A DNA stretch of 64,000 nucleotides from Clostridiaceae bacterium. GTDB taxonomy: Bacteria > Bacillota > Clostridia > Saccharofermentanales > DTU023. How positions within the stretch are numbered: position 1 is the stretch's first letter; every line of letters begins with the position of its first letter. The position numbers were made by a program, and so were the translations under genes. Positions 44,645 to 53,926 of the stretch are shown here, in pieces. The stretch lies in the NCBI GenBank assembly GCA_012841015.1, contig DUVN01000005.1, positions 1 to 64,000 on the forward strand, given 5' to 3'. The notes beneath the pieces are model-generated. The model made no database searches. It was not told the origin of the DNA and worked only from the letters and a program-made list of their open reading frames with translations.

Positions 44645-46577
44645 AATGTCAAAGAGCACTGGATCGTTTAACGGGAAATTGATCAGGGTCGACCTAACCA
44701 CACAAAGAATAACCATTGAAGATTGTAGTGATGCTATGACTGATTGGCTTGGCGGTAGTGGCTATGCTGCAAAATTATTGTTTGACGAGTTGCCAGCGTG
44801 GGTAACGCCTTACGACCCTAGGAATCTTATTATCATATCTGCAGGTGCACTCATCGGTACTCCTGCTCCAGGTGCTTGTAAGATGAGTATCAGCACAATT
44901 GGCCCCGTTACTGGCGGATGGGCAACTGGTAGTAGTGACAGCCATCTAGGGGTTGAATTAAAACAGGCAGGATATGATTTTATTATTCTCGAAGGACGCT
45001 CTACCCGTCCAGTCTATCTATATATAAATAACGATGTTATTGAGATTCGATCTGCGGATGTGCTGTGGGGGTTGGATACATGGGAGACTATAGACAAACT
45101 TAATGAACTGCACGGCGAATCGCTACATTCACTCGTTATTGGGCCGGCAGGTGAAAATATGTCACGCGGCGCTTGTGTTCTTCAAGGAAAATATCGTGCA
45201 TTTGGTAGGTGTGGTACAGGTGCTGTCTTTGGATCGAAATTGTTAAAGGCTGTTGTCTGCAAAGGATCGGGATATGTTCATGTAAACAATCCTAGCGCCT
45301 TTTTGCATAAAGTATCTGAATGCCGTTCAAGAATCATGAACAGTGATACATTCCGAGAAATGGGCAGATTAGGTACAGTGAATAGTTATAGACAAAGACA
45401 AAAAATCGGAGCCGTTGCCTATAAAAATTTCCAAGGATATCAATTGCCAGATGATTTATTTGAGAGTATTGATCCAGAGCCTATTATAAAGAAGTATCAA
45501 ATTTCAAGAAGCGGTTTCCCCGGTTGCCCCATTAGTTGTAATAGGATAATTCATTTTACGGACGGAGAGTACAGTGGGCTTACTTCGATGATGAGTCCTT
45601 ATGAAATAGTCGGTGGAATCATGAGTAAATTAGCGATTGCTGATTCTCACTATCAGGTTAAAGTCTTCACGGAATGTAACCGAATGGGATTAGATGTGGA
45701 TATGGTGGGAGGCGCAATCGCGTGGGCGATGGAATGTTGGCAGAGAGGAATACTGACAGAAGACGATACAGAAGGACTTGAATTGACTTGGGGTGACAAA
45801 AATGTCGTATCAAAATTGATTAAGCAAATAGCTTATAGGGAGGGTTTTGGTTCCATTCTTACTGAAGGAAGTGCGAAGGCGGCTGAATTGATAGGTAGGG
45901 GCAGCGACTATTATGCGATGCATATCAAAGGACAGGACTTATATGAGATGATGCGCTCATCAACAGGACTTTGTCTTGGAGTAGCTGTTTCAACTCGTGG
46001 AGGGACTCATACGACAGGGGCTCCTTGCATTGAACAAAGTTCTATACGCGTGTCAGATGATGAAGCACAGCGAATTTTCGGATTGTCTGCCTATCAAGTC
46101 CAAAATCCTGACACTTATGATGGGAAAGCGGAGATGATTGTTTATTATGAGCAATTGACACGAGCCATTAATTCATTAGGCATTTGTCTCTTTAATACAG
46201 TCTGGTTAGATATGAATTTCATGAATCTAGATGACATTACTGAGTTAATTAATCAAGGTGTTGGGCTCACACTAACCACTGACGAACTTAAAGAAATGAC
46301 AATGAAATTGATCGACATGGAAAAGGCAATTAACATAAAATTTGCTGGATTTGATCGAACGGATGATATGCCCACCCCGCGTGATATTACTGAAGCTGTT
46401 CCGGACGGCCCGCGTAAGGGATGGAAGTTGGATATGAACCAATATAATCTCATGCTTGACAGATATTATGAGCTACACGGTTGGGACACCGTTTCAGGTT
46501 TACCGACTAGAGAAACGCTCATTAGGCGTGGGCTAGACAATGTGTTAGAATTCATGGAGACAAAGTTTAAAGAGTGA
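44634..46577 (+). CDS. Tungsten-type aldehyde:ferredoxin oxidoreductase family protein
   Basis: A 647-residue AOR-family enzyme, expected to hold a bis-pterin tungsten cofactor and one [4Fe-4S] cluster and to interconvert aldehydes and acids with ferredoxin. GKLIRVDLTTQRI at the N-terminus, FGRCGTGAVFGSK and LGICLFNT are family blocks. The cluster motif is anomalous: GFPGCPISC gives Cys298 and Cys302, but Phe295 stands where the first Cys of Cx2Cx3C is expected. It lies between its ferredoxin and a regulator in a tight operon. Confidence 0.9.
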   Translation: MKNRMSKSTGSFNGKLIRVDLTTQRITIEDCSDAMTDWLGGSGYAAKLLFDELPAWVTPYDPRNLIIISAGALIGTPAPGACKMSISTIGPVTGGWATGSSDSHLGVELKQAGYDFIILEGRSTRPVYLYINNDVIEIRSADVLWGLDTWETIDKLNELHGESLHSLVIGPAGENMSRGACVLQGKYRAFGRCGTGAVFGSKLLKAVVCKGSGYVHVNNPSAFLHKVSECRSRIMNSDTFREMGRLGTVNSYRQRQKIGAVAYKNFQGYQLPDDLFESIDPEPIIKKYQISRSGFPGCPISCNRIIHFTDGEYSGLTSMMSPYEIVGGIMSKLAIADSHYQVKVFTECNRMGLDVDMVGGAIAWAMECWQRGILTEDDTEGLELTWGDKNVVSKLIKQIAYREGFGSILTEGSAKAAELIGRGSDYYAMHIKGQDLYEMMRSSTGLCLGVAVSTRGGTHTTGAPCIEQSSIRVSDDEAQRIFGLSAYQVQNPDTYDGKAEMIVYYEQLTRAINSLGICLFNTVWLDMNFMNLDDITELINQGVGLTLTTDELKEMTMKLIDMEKAINIKFAGFDRTDDMPTPRDITEAVPDGPRKGWKLDMNQYNLMLDRYYELHGWDTVSGLPTRETLIRRGLDNVLEFMETKFKE

Positions 46578-47323
46578 TAAGTGATTGGCCTATGGCAGGT
46601 GAACCTCAATTGAATCAATATATAACCTCGTTTGCATCAAACTACCTAAGTCCTCATGATGACTCTCTCATGAGCAAATTATTACGTCTCATCGATCAGG
46701 AAGATTACAACGTCGGTGATAAATTGCCGACTGAAAGAGAGCTAGCGCGAATCTTTGGAACAAATAGAAATACTTTACGGGAGAGTTTGAAAGCCTTAGA
46801 AGCTATTAATGTCCTTGAAATCCGACATGGTAGCGGTATTTTTGTTAAACGAAGATATAAACTTTCTTCAAAGAATGATCTTGTTCTATGGGTAGTGATG
46901 CACAAGGATGAAATTGACGATTTTTATGACATTAGGGAGGCTCTCGAAACAAAAGCGATCGACTTAATGACAACGAGCATGATAGACGTTGCAAACGAAC
47001 TACAGATCTGCCTTGACAAGTTGGATGTCTATAATTGCCAAGCGGAAGATTTCATGAGACATGACGAAGAGTTCCACGAAATCTTAAGACGACCTTCCAA
47101 TAATCGTGCCCTTTGCAGTCTAGCCGACACGATTATGAATATTGTCCACTATGAAAGACGTTTAATCGCATTAGACGACGTGCGACGGATTCGTTCATTT
47201 AAAGAACACATGGCTATTAAAGCCGCTATGGAAACTGAAAACAAGCAATTTGTTAAAGATGTTCTCATAGCGCACTTTAGTAGCGTGAAAGAAGAGCTTC
47301 ACACCTTATTGCCGCAAGGCTAA
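46574..47323 (+). CDS. FadR/FCD-type GntR regulator
   Basis: A 249-residue regulator: winged helix about 35-90 (GDKLPTERELARIFGTNRNT) and an all-helical FCD ligand domain (about 110-245) whose metal-binding acids and His are represented by the RHDEEFHEIL block. It overlaps the AOR stop by four bases with a GTG start; an ATG 18 bases later is possible. FCD repressors bind TNGTNNNACNA; such sites lie before this operon and before the opposed opine-dehydrogenase operon, making it the likely regulator of both. Confidence 0.88.
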   Translation: MISDWPMAGEPQLNQYITSFASNYLSPHDDSLMSKLLRLIDQEDYNVGDKLPTERELARIFGTNRNTLRESLKALEAINVLEIRHGSGIFVKRRYKLSSKNDLVLWVVMHKDEIDDFYDIREALETKAIDLMTTSMIDVANELQICLDKLDVYNCQAEDFMRHDEEFHEILRRPSNNRALCSLADTIMNIVHYERRLIALDDVRRIRSFKEHMAIKAAMETENKQFVKDVLIAHFSSVKEELHTLLPQG

Positions 47324-47348
47324 TGATGGGAAAGCCGTATTATTTTAT

Positions 47349-47387
47349 GTAAGAAACAATCAAGGCTCAGCCTTGATTGTTTCTTAC
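47349..47387. terminator. Perfect 18-bp hairpin between convergent operons
   Basis: GTAAGAAACAATCAAGGC, loop TCA, then its exact complement. It overlaps the stop codon of the minus-strand flavoprotein gene and lies 25 bases after the regulator gene, so it probably ends transcription from both sides. Confidence 0.75.
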
Positions 47388-48058
47388 GTTGTCTTTGTTT
47401 CGTAATAGATGTCCGGTAGTTCATCTTTTAATGTAGCGAGACCAACCTGAACGATCTTCGCTGTCTCTGCTACCCTTATACCTGCTATAAATGCTGTCTG
47501 CATAGCTTTTTCATCTTCGACAATGCATCCTAGCTTCCACGACGGCGCATGACCGGCCACTCCGAAGTAAGATGCAGGCATGTCACCAGCAATGGGCAGG
47601 CATTTCATCATCACAAAACTATTGATAAAATATTGGATTGCTAACTCCTGTCCTCCCCACCGACTAGACCCCTGAACAATTGCCGTACATACTTTATTAA
47701 GCCGTTTCATCGCACCAGCTCTAGCCATAAACTCAACATTTGCTAAACGATCCAATGCACATTTTACTTGGGCACATGGACCAGCATGGTAGACTGGAGC
47801 TGACCATATGACAGCGTCCGCCTTACTATAAATCTCACGTAAATCTTGAAAATCATCCTTAATAGCACATGCACGATTTTTTGTACAATACGAAACGCAA
47901 TTGGCGTTGCAGGGTGCAATTCTTTTCCCTGCAAATTCATATCGTGATATCTCAACACCATCGACTGTTGCCGCACCTTTAAGCGCCTCATCTAACAAAA
48001 TAGATGAACTGCCTCCTTTTCTGGGACTTCCAGATATTCCTAGAACATTGATTATCAT
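47384..48058 (-). CDS. Flavodoxin-like NAD(P)H-dependent reductase with four-cysteine motif
   Basis: A 224-residue protein beginning INVLGISGSPRKGGSSS, the FMN-phosphate loop of the NADPH-dependent FMN reductase family, with SAPVYHAGPCAQVK as second flavin block. Cys50, 54, 58 and 64 form a compact cluster like that of iron-sulfur flavoproteins but with wider spacing. It may recycle ferredoxin or flavin electrons for the pathway. It is last in the minus-strand cluster. Confidence 0.8.
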   Translation of the reverse strand: MIINVLGISGSPRKGGSSSILLDEALKGAATVDGVEISRYEFAGKRIAPCNANCVSYCTKNRACAIKDDFQDLREIYSKADAVIWSAPVYHAGPCAQVKCALDRLANVEFMARAGAMKRLNKVCTAIVQGSSRWGGQELAIQYFINSFVMMKCLPIAGDMPASYFGVAGHAPSWKLGCIVEDEKAMQTAFIAGIRVAETAKIVQVGLATLKDELPDIYYETKTT

Positions 48059-48077
48059 TAATCTTTACCTCTCTTTG

Positions 48078-48794
48078 TCAAAATTCCGGTCTGATAGACA
48101 TTCTGCCGTCCACAAGGACTAAGCTATCTTCATAAAGAATAATAGGATTCATATCAATTTCCGCAATTTCAGGATAATCAGTTATTAACATATTGATGCA
48201 ATTGATACTCTTGATAATAGGTTCTGTATCTATGCGAGGCATATTCCTGTAACCATTCATCAGTTGAAAAGCCTTCGTTTCACGAATCATTCTAATCATT
48301 TCATCTTCTGATAGAGGAAGAATTCTAAAAGATACATCTTTGAATAATTCAACTAATGTTCCTCCAAGACCAAACATGATACAGTGACCGAATTGTTCAT
48401 CCCTGGTAACACCCAAAATACACTCCAGCCCTTTTTTAACCTGGTTCATCAACAACAAGCCCTTGTGTTTTGCATCAGGAAACTCATTCATAAAATTATT
48501 AGAAATTTGCTCAAAGGCATTTCTTATCCCTTTCTCATCTTCAATATTTAAGATGACTCCCCCGAAATCTGATTTGTGAGAGACTTCATCTGCGACAATT
48601 TTCATAACGAGAGGAAATCTCAGGGAACGTGACTCTATGACCGCTTCCTCGACAGAATGAACAAGGGCGAACGGGGCAACAGGAATTCCATAATTCTGAA
48701 GTATTCTGAGTGCTTCATAACCGTTAGGGTTTTTACGATTTTTAATACAGTGCTCTATTAATTCATTCATATTCGCAATACCATCAACTCCCAT
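48078..48794 (-). CDS. ADP-forming acyl-CoA synthetase, beta (ATP-grasp) subunit
   Basis: A 238-residue ATP-grasp protein: LQNYGIPVAPFALV, FPLVMKIVADEVSHKSDFGG and EIDMNPIIL are typical of the beta chain of archaeal-type acetyl/aryl-acetyl-CoA synthetase (ADP-forming). With the alpha subunit encoded at 51381-52745 it converts acyl-CoA, ADP and phosphate to acid, CoA and ATP. The start overlaps iorB by 11 bases; ATG 48770 is an alternative. Separation from alpha by the two ior genes ties it to the IOR product. Confidence 0.88.
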   Translation of the reverse strand: MGVDGIANMNELIEHCIKNRKNPNGYEALRILQNYGIPVAPFALVHSVEEAVIESRSLRFPLVMKIVADEVSHKSDFGGVILNIEDEKGIRNAFEQISNNFMNEFPDAKHKGLLLMNQVKKGLECILGVTRDEQFGHCIMFGLGGTLVELFKDVSFRILPLSEDEMIRMIRETKAFQLMNGYRNMPRIDTEPIIKSINCINMLITDYPEIAEIDMNPIILYEDSLVLVDGRMSIRPEF

Positions 48795-49413
48795 TAGTTA
48801 TACGTCTGTATTCCTCAGCACCAAGAGCGAACGCATCGAGATTTGCTTTAGTGAATTTAGCGGGAACACGATTTTCAATGGATTGTTTGATTTTCTCCTC
48901 TGTGCAAGGAATTAATCCACTGGCGTAAGCGGCACCAATCATGACTACACTCACAGTTTTGGCAGTACCTGCTTTAATTGCCAAATTGGTAGCATCTATA
49001 AACACGACTTTGCCACCGAGATTCCCTATAGATTGAACAATCATATCTTCAGTTGGATACTCAAAATTTCCAACTTTGACATCAACGGGAGGAATTGATG
49101 CTCTATTAACTAATACGAGTCCGTCTTGCGCCAAGTATTTGGCGGCATTGCGCAATCCCTCAAGTGGCTCCATCGCAACGATTAGATCAGCCCTTCCAGA
49201 CCCAACGAGTGGACTTTCAACTAAACCCAATCTTATGTGTGAAGCGACGGCGCCACCACGCATCGCGGCGCCAAACGTCTCTCCTACTCGAACCTTAAAA
49301 TGTTCTCTACGTGTATCATTTGAGCACATTGCAGCTTCAGCGATGATATGGGATGCGAGAATACTACCCTGTCCCCCGACGCCGGCAACAACAATATTAA
49401 TCTCCTGCTTCAT
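48784..49413 (-). CDS. iorB: Indolepyruvate ferredoxin oxidoreductase, beta subunit
   Basis: A 209-residue subunit of the pyruvate-ferredoxin-oxidoreductase gamma type: VVAGVGGQGSILASHII at the N-terminus, GETFGAAMRGGAVASHIR in the middle. With IorA it oxidatively decarboxylates aryl- or branched 2-oxo acids to acyl-CoA, reducing ferredoxin. It starts one base after the iorA stop. Confidence 0.93.
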   Translation of the reverse strand: MKQEINIVVAGVGGQGSILASHIIAEAAMCSNDTRREHFKVRVGETFGAAMRGGAVASHIRLGLVESPLVGSGRADLIVAMEPLEGLRNAAKYLAQDGLVLVNRASIPPVDVKVGNFEYPTEDMIVQSIGNLGGKVVFIDATNLAIKAGTAKTVSVVMIGAAYASGLIPCTEEKIKQSIENRVPAKFTKANLDAFALGAEEYRRITNGS

Positions 49414-49414
49414 T

Positions 49415-51373
49415 TCAATCTCTCCCCTTCTTGCTAATCGCGTTGACAGGACAAATCTGTGAACATAGACCGCAGTCAGTACATGTCAAAGGATCGATAC
49501 CAGCCTTACGCTTCACTTTGTCGAACGTAACAGCAGGACATCCTAGGTTAACGCATGCACGACAACCAATACACTTATCTTGGATGACATGCGTCTTGAC
49601 ATTAACTGTGCGGTTCCTTCGCTGCACCTGCAGCATGCACTCTCCTTCAACAATAACGATTGATATTCCCTTATGTTCAAGTGCATGATGAATTGTCTCA
49701 CTTAAACACTCGAGATCGTAAGCATTTGCTTTCATGACATGATTGACTCCAAATGCGCGCACAACTTTCTCTAGATCGAGTCTCTCCCTCGGCTCACCAA
49801 GTGAACTTAGACCCGTATTTGGATTCGGTTGATGCCCTGTCATACATGTCCATCTATTATCAAGTACTAGGAACGTAATATCGGCCTCACTGTACACACA
49901 ATTAACGACAGAAGGTAGTACCGCATGAATAAACGTTGAATCACCGGCAACAGCTAATATTTTGCCATCTGAGTATCCAACGTGTGCTTGACCCTGAGCC
50001 AAACCAATTCCACTCCCCATGACGTGAATCGTATCGAGCATTTCATAGGTGGAAATATTCGGATATTTTTTGCTCTCGTCATCATTGGGACTTGGAGTTG
50101 TTCCTGCAACACCATATCCTCCCTGTTCGTAGCATCCGATATCGCCATTGATAATGTTGATACCGGGATACTTTTTGAGAACTTGTTTAAGGGCTGCGTA
50201 AGTTCCAAGATGAGAACATCCTGCGCAAAGCGTTGATGATCGTGGCGTAACCGTTTCAATAATACTTTGACGAACATCAGACATGACATCACCACAATAC
50301 TCAATACCCAATAATCCAGCTAGAGCTTCCGATACAACGTCAGCATTAAGTTCACCGTAAGGATTAAGAATCTTATTGATCGATTTTCCATAAATAGTTA
50401 GACCGCTAGTGTTTGACTGAACGTAAGCCCGAATCTGATTTTCGACAACGGGGTCACCCTCTTCAATGACGATAAGAGTATCAACACCTTCAAGCAATTC
50501 ATCCACTAATTTTTCTGCTAAAGGATAGACCATACCGAGCTTTAACGTACTAAACTGATCAGCCAATCCAATTCTGCGTAGCGCATCTATACCATATGCT
50601 GCACCTATTCCAGCCATGACAATTGCTGTCTTAGAATTGGGTACCAAATTCAACTTATTGAATGGACTGATGTTTGATAACTCTTTCGCCTTAGGCAATA
50701 TTGAGTGAAGCCATTTGTGTTTTTCTAAGGCGCCTGGAGGCCCGTAGACATTCCACCTAAAAGGCAACTTGTAATGTTTATTGAAACCTAATTGATTGCG
50801 CTCTTCACGAAGATCACCAAGCAATACATCGCCACTGGCATGCGATATCCGACTGACCGATCTTAGGAATACAGGAAGTTCCATTTCCTCAGAAATTTCA
50901 AAAGCTGCCTTCGTCATTTCCAATGCCTCTTGTTGATCCATAGGTTCGAGGCAAGGGATTTCCGCGTATGCCGCAGCGAATCTTGTGTCCTGTTCGGTAG
51001 AAGAATAGTGGGCTGCCGGATCGTCGGCAACAACGATCACCATGCCGCCTTTTACGCCACCGTATGGAAGTGTCATAAAAGTATCCATGGCTACATTAAG
51101 TCCAGCATTTTTCATTGCTACGATGCTTCTGGCACCGACAAGAGAAGCACCAGCGGCCATCTCAAATGCAATCTTTTCATTCGTGCTCCACTCAACATAA
51201 TAGTCACAATGAGGAGCAGCATCGATCAAAACCTCACAAATCTCTGAGGAAGGAGTTCCAGGATACGCCGCAACAAGCTGAACACCAGCTTCTATAGCGC
51301 CTCGAGCGATTGCTTCATTTCCCATTAGCAGATGTCTTGTGCCCCCATCAGCTAAAACAGGCTGACTACTCAT
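49415..51373 (-). CDS. iorA: Indolepyruvate ferredoxin oxidoreductase, alpha subunit
   Basis: A 652-residue thiamine-diphosphate enzyme. The N-terminal pyrimidine-binding domain has LVAAYPGTPSSEICEVL, the TPP-binding domain has NGDIGCYEQGGYGV and VAGDSTFIHAVLPSVVN, and the C-terminus has two [4Fe-4S] ferredoxin motifs (CIGCRACVNLGCP and CTDCGLCSQICP). Substrates of the family are indolepyruvate, phenylpyruvate and related oxo acids. I start at ATG 51373, just past the upstream stop; a longer opening to 51433 overlaps the synthetase gene. Confidence 0.95.
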   Translation of the reverse strand: MSSQPVLADGGTRHLLMGNEAIARGAIEAGVQLVAAYPGTPSSEICEVLIDAAPHCDYYVEWSTNEKIAFEMAAGASLVGARSIVAMKNAGLNVAMDTFMTLPYGGVKGGMVIVVADDPAAHYSSTEQDTRFAAAYAEIPCLEPMDQQEALEMTKAAFEISEEMELPVFLRSVSRISHASGDVLLGDLREERNQLGFNKHYKLPFRWNVYGPPGALEKHKWLHSILPKAKELSNISPFNKLNLVPNSKTAIVMAGIGAAYGIDALRRIGLADQFSTLKLGMVYPLAEKLVDELLEGVDTLIVIEEGDPVVENQIRAYVQSNTSGLTIYGKSINKILNPYGELNADVVSEALAGLLGIEYCGDVMSDVRQSIIETVTPRSSTLCAGCSHLGTYAALKQVLKKYPGINIINGDIGCYEQGGYGVAGTTPSPNDDESKKYPNISTYEMLDTIHVMGSGIGLAQGQAHVGYSDGKILAVAGDSTFIHAVLPSVVNCVYSEADITFLVLDNRWTCMTGHQPNPNTGLSSLGEPRERLDLEKVVRAFGVNHVMKANAYDLECLSETIHHALEHKGISIVIVEGECMLQVQRRNRTVNVKTHVIQDKCIGCRACVNLGCPAVTFDKVKRKAGIDPLTCTDCGLCSQICPVNAISKKGRD

Positions 51374-51380
51374 CTTTATT

Positions 51381-52745
51381 TCATACCTCGTCTTTCTTTT
51401 CATCTTTTCGTTCGTAATACTTTTGAATAGCACTTATTGCCTTTACTGCTCTCTCAGGCGTAGGAAAAACTGGAATCGAAATTCTGTGCAGAGCGTTCTT
51501 TTCAGATTCTTCAACATCGCCGCCACCGAGATAAGAGACAATAAATTTCTTTTCAGACTTCTCCATTAACTCAAGAAACACTTCTGCCGTATCAGGGATA
51601 GGATCACCAAAAATGACTAGAAAAGTGTCAAAAGTGCAGTCAGACCTTAAGACTTCTAAAGCATCGCTATAACGGTCAGCAAGTGCATCACCCGTCAAAT
51701 CAAGAGGATTCGATATGACACACTGCGACGGTAATATTTCCTTCAGCTTCGAAATAGATTCATCACTGAGTTTGGGGATTTTTAAACCGTTTTCCACCGC
51801 AGCATCTACAGCAAGAATGCCGCTTCCACCACTTGACGTAATCACTGCAAGATTATTGCCCATCGGCGAAGATATGAAAGCTGCAAGTTTACATAGATCG
51901 TAGAATTCATCTAAGTCATAAGCACGGATCAAATTGAATTGTCTACATAAAGCATCAAAAACAGCATCATCCCCGCCAATCGCTTTTGTATGTGATTCAG
52001 CAGCACGCTGTCCTTCAGGAGATCTACCTGGCTTCAAAACAATGATCGGTTTTACATCAGCGATCTTTCTAATACAATCAATAAACCGTTTACCGTCGCT
52101 AACACCTTCAATATTTAATGCAATACAGCGCGTCTCTTCGTCTTCTGCAAAGAAATACATAAGATCGATTTCTGAAACATCACTGCGATTTCCCAGTGAA
52201 ACAAATGCCGAGATGCCTATCTCATCTTTTTCTGCCCACATCGAAATGGCGGCGCCTATCGTTCCGCTCTGCGAAATGACTGCAATTGGACCTTTCGCTG
52301 TGATTAAAGGCCAGCTCGCGCATAATTTATTGGGAGTATAGTTGACACCCTGACAGTTTGGTCCGACAACTGGTATCCCATAACCACGTGCTAAGTTCAT
52401 AACTTCTGCGTCAAGTGCATCGTTACCGATTTCTCGAAAACCGCCCGTAATAATGATAATACCCTTAACATTTATTCTGCCTGCCTGCTCGATAATGTCA
52501 GGAACAAAAGGTGCAGGGACAACGATGACTACCAAATCCACAGGGTGAGGAATGTCAACGATTGATGGATAAGAAGGATAACCGAGTATATCACCACCGC
52601 GGGGGTTAACAGGGAATATCATTCCCCTGTAACCTCCAGCAATGATGTTATGAAGGATAGTATGCCCCATCTTATCAGGATTGGCTGATGCACCAACAAC
52701 AGCAACACTTTGAGCGTGAAACATGTCAGATATATTTTGCACCAT
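51381..52745 (-). CDS. ADP-forming acyl-CoA synthetase, alpha subunit
   Basis: A 454-residue protein with a CoA-binding Rossmann domain (SVAVVGASANPDKMG), succinyl-CoA-synthetase-like blocks (GPNCQGVNYTPNK, AVISQSGTIGAAI) and the phosphohistidine loop ESHTKAIGGDDAVFDA. It transfers the acyl-CoA energy through a phosphohistidine to the beta subunit. Alpha and beta are split and flank iorA-iorB. It lies 19 bases downstream of the M24 gene. Confidence 0.92.
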   Translation of the reverse strand: MVQNISDMFHAQSVAVVGASANPDKMGHTILHNIIAGGYRGMIFPVNPRGGDILGYPSYPSIVDIPHPVDLVVIVVPAPFVPDIIEQAGRINVKGIIIITGGFREIGNDALDAEVMNLARGYGIPVVGPNCQGVNYTPNKLCASWPLITAKGPIAVISQSGTIGAAISMWAEKDEIGISAFVSLGNRSDVSEIDLMYFFAEDEETRCIALNIEGVSDGKRFIDCIRKIADVKPIIVLKPGRSPEGQRAAESHTKAIGGDDAVFDALCRQFNLIRAYDLDEFYDLCKLAAFISSPMGNNLAVITSSGGSGILAVDAAVENGLKIPKLSDESISKLKEILPSQCVISNPLDLTGDALADRYSDALEVLRSDCTFDTFLVIFGDPIPDTAEVFLELMEKSEKKFIVSYLGGGDVEESEKNALHRISIPVFPTPERAVKAISAIQKYYERKDEKKDEV

Positions 52746-52764
52746 TATTCAACTCCAACTAAAA

Positions 52765-53889
52765 TCATTCGTCTCTAATGAATGCAAGCTTGTCATATGG
52801 ACGTGAACCTGAGAGAATTTCACAACCATCCTTTGTTACCAAAATCTCATTTTCAAGTTGATAGCCCGCAATAGGAGCATCAATGTAAATGGGTTCAACA
52901 CATAAAACCATTTTTTCCTGAAGAATATTGTGTGTGAAACGGTTAATATAAGGTTCTTCATGTAACCCAAGTCCTAAACCATGTCCAACAAAATCGATCG
53001 AGGCCGGGAAGCCTGCTTTTTGCATGTTTACATCGAAATCATCGAAAATATCATGCGTATTAACTCCAGGTTTTATTTGAGCGATAATTCTGTCATGTGA
53101 ATCGACTAAAAGCTCCCAAATACGAGATTGTCTCTCAGTCGGTACACCTACGACAGCAGTACGACAGACATCACATAGGTATCCTTGTTTCGTGCCGATA
53201 AGATCAAGTCTAACAACATCTCCCTTCTGTAAAATACGATCCGATGGAGGTGAGTTTAACATTGTGCTTTTCTCTCCTGATGCGATCGTCATAATCGTGA
53301 GCTTATCGCCACCGATTTCAGAGAATACTTTGTTGCATATGGCAAACATGTCATTTTCTGTCATACCAGCTTTGACTCCATCAAAAGCGCTAAAGATGAC
53401 TTTTTCAGCACCTGAAGCCAAGCTTCTGATAACCTCAATCTCCCAATCCATTTTGATTTTTCGCATATCTTCGAAAGCGCGCGAGGCATCCACAAATTCA
53501 ATCTCGGGAACGACCTCCTTCAGTTTCAAATAATCCTTGGCGGATAGGTAATCAAACTCGATCCCAACCTTTCCACCTTTCAACCCCATTTCAATCATTT
53601 TTTCGGCAGCAAACACGATAGGGTCGACCGTGAACTCGTTGTATGAAAATACTCGATCCGGATCCAACCAGCTCTCTGTTTTCACCAGCTCCTCCTCAAT
53701 GTTGACACACACGGTCACTGGATCTTCATGATGGGTGATCGTACTAACAACCAATCTGCTGCGTACTGTCGATTGGGTGGGGACATTCACACCAATTACG
53801 TATTGAGTATTTTCTGGAGACATAGTCACAAGACCATCGAAACCATACTCCTTCATCACATCACGTTGTTTATCAAAAATCTCCTGCAT
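52765..53889 (-). CDS. M24-family metallopeptidase (Xaa-Pro peptidase/creatinase-like)
   Basis: A 374-residue pita-bread-fold protein: an N-terminal creatinase-type domain and a C-terminal M24 catalytic domain. Metal ligands are recognisable: Asp in VVRLDLIG, Asp in YLCDVCR, His in FVGHGLGLGLHEEP, Glu in CVEPIYI and Glu in LENEILV. The family includes aminopeptidase P and creatinase, which cleave Xaa-Pro or C-N bonds. In this cluster it may release the imino-acid or guanidino-type substrate from a conjugate. Confidence 0.88.
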   Translation of the reverse strand: MQEIFDKQRDVMKEYGFDGLVTMSPENTQYVIGVNVPTQSTVRSRLVVSTITHHEDPVTVCVNIEEELVKTESWLDPDRVFSYNEFTVDPIVFAAEKMIEMGLKGGKVGIEFDYLSAKDYLKLKEVVPEIEFVDASRAFEDMRKIKMDWEIEVIRSLASGAEKVIFSAFDGVKAGMTENDMFAICNKVFSEIGGDKLTIMTIASGEKSTMLNSPPSDRILQKGDVVRLDLIGTKQGYLCDVCRTAVVGVPTERQSRIWELLVDSHDRIIAQIKPGVNTHDIFDDFDVNMQKAGFPASIDFVGHGLGLGLHEEPYINRFTHNILQEKMVLCVEPIYIDAPIAGYQLENEILVTKDGCEILSGSRPYDKLAFIRDE

Positions 53890-53926
53890 TTTTTCATCCT
53901 TTCTATGCTCTCAGATCGTTGACTTA

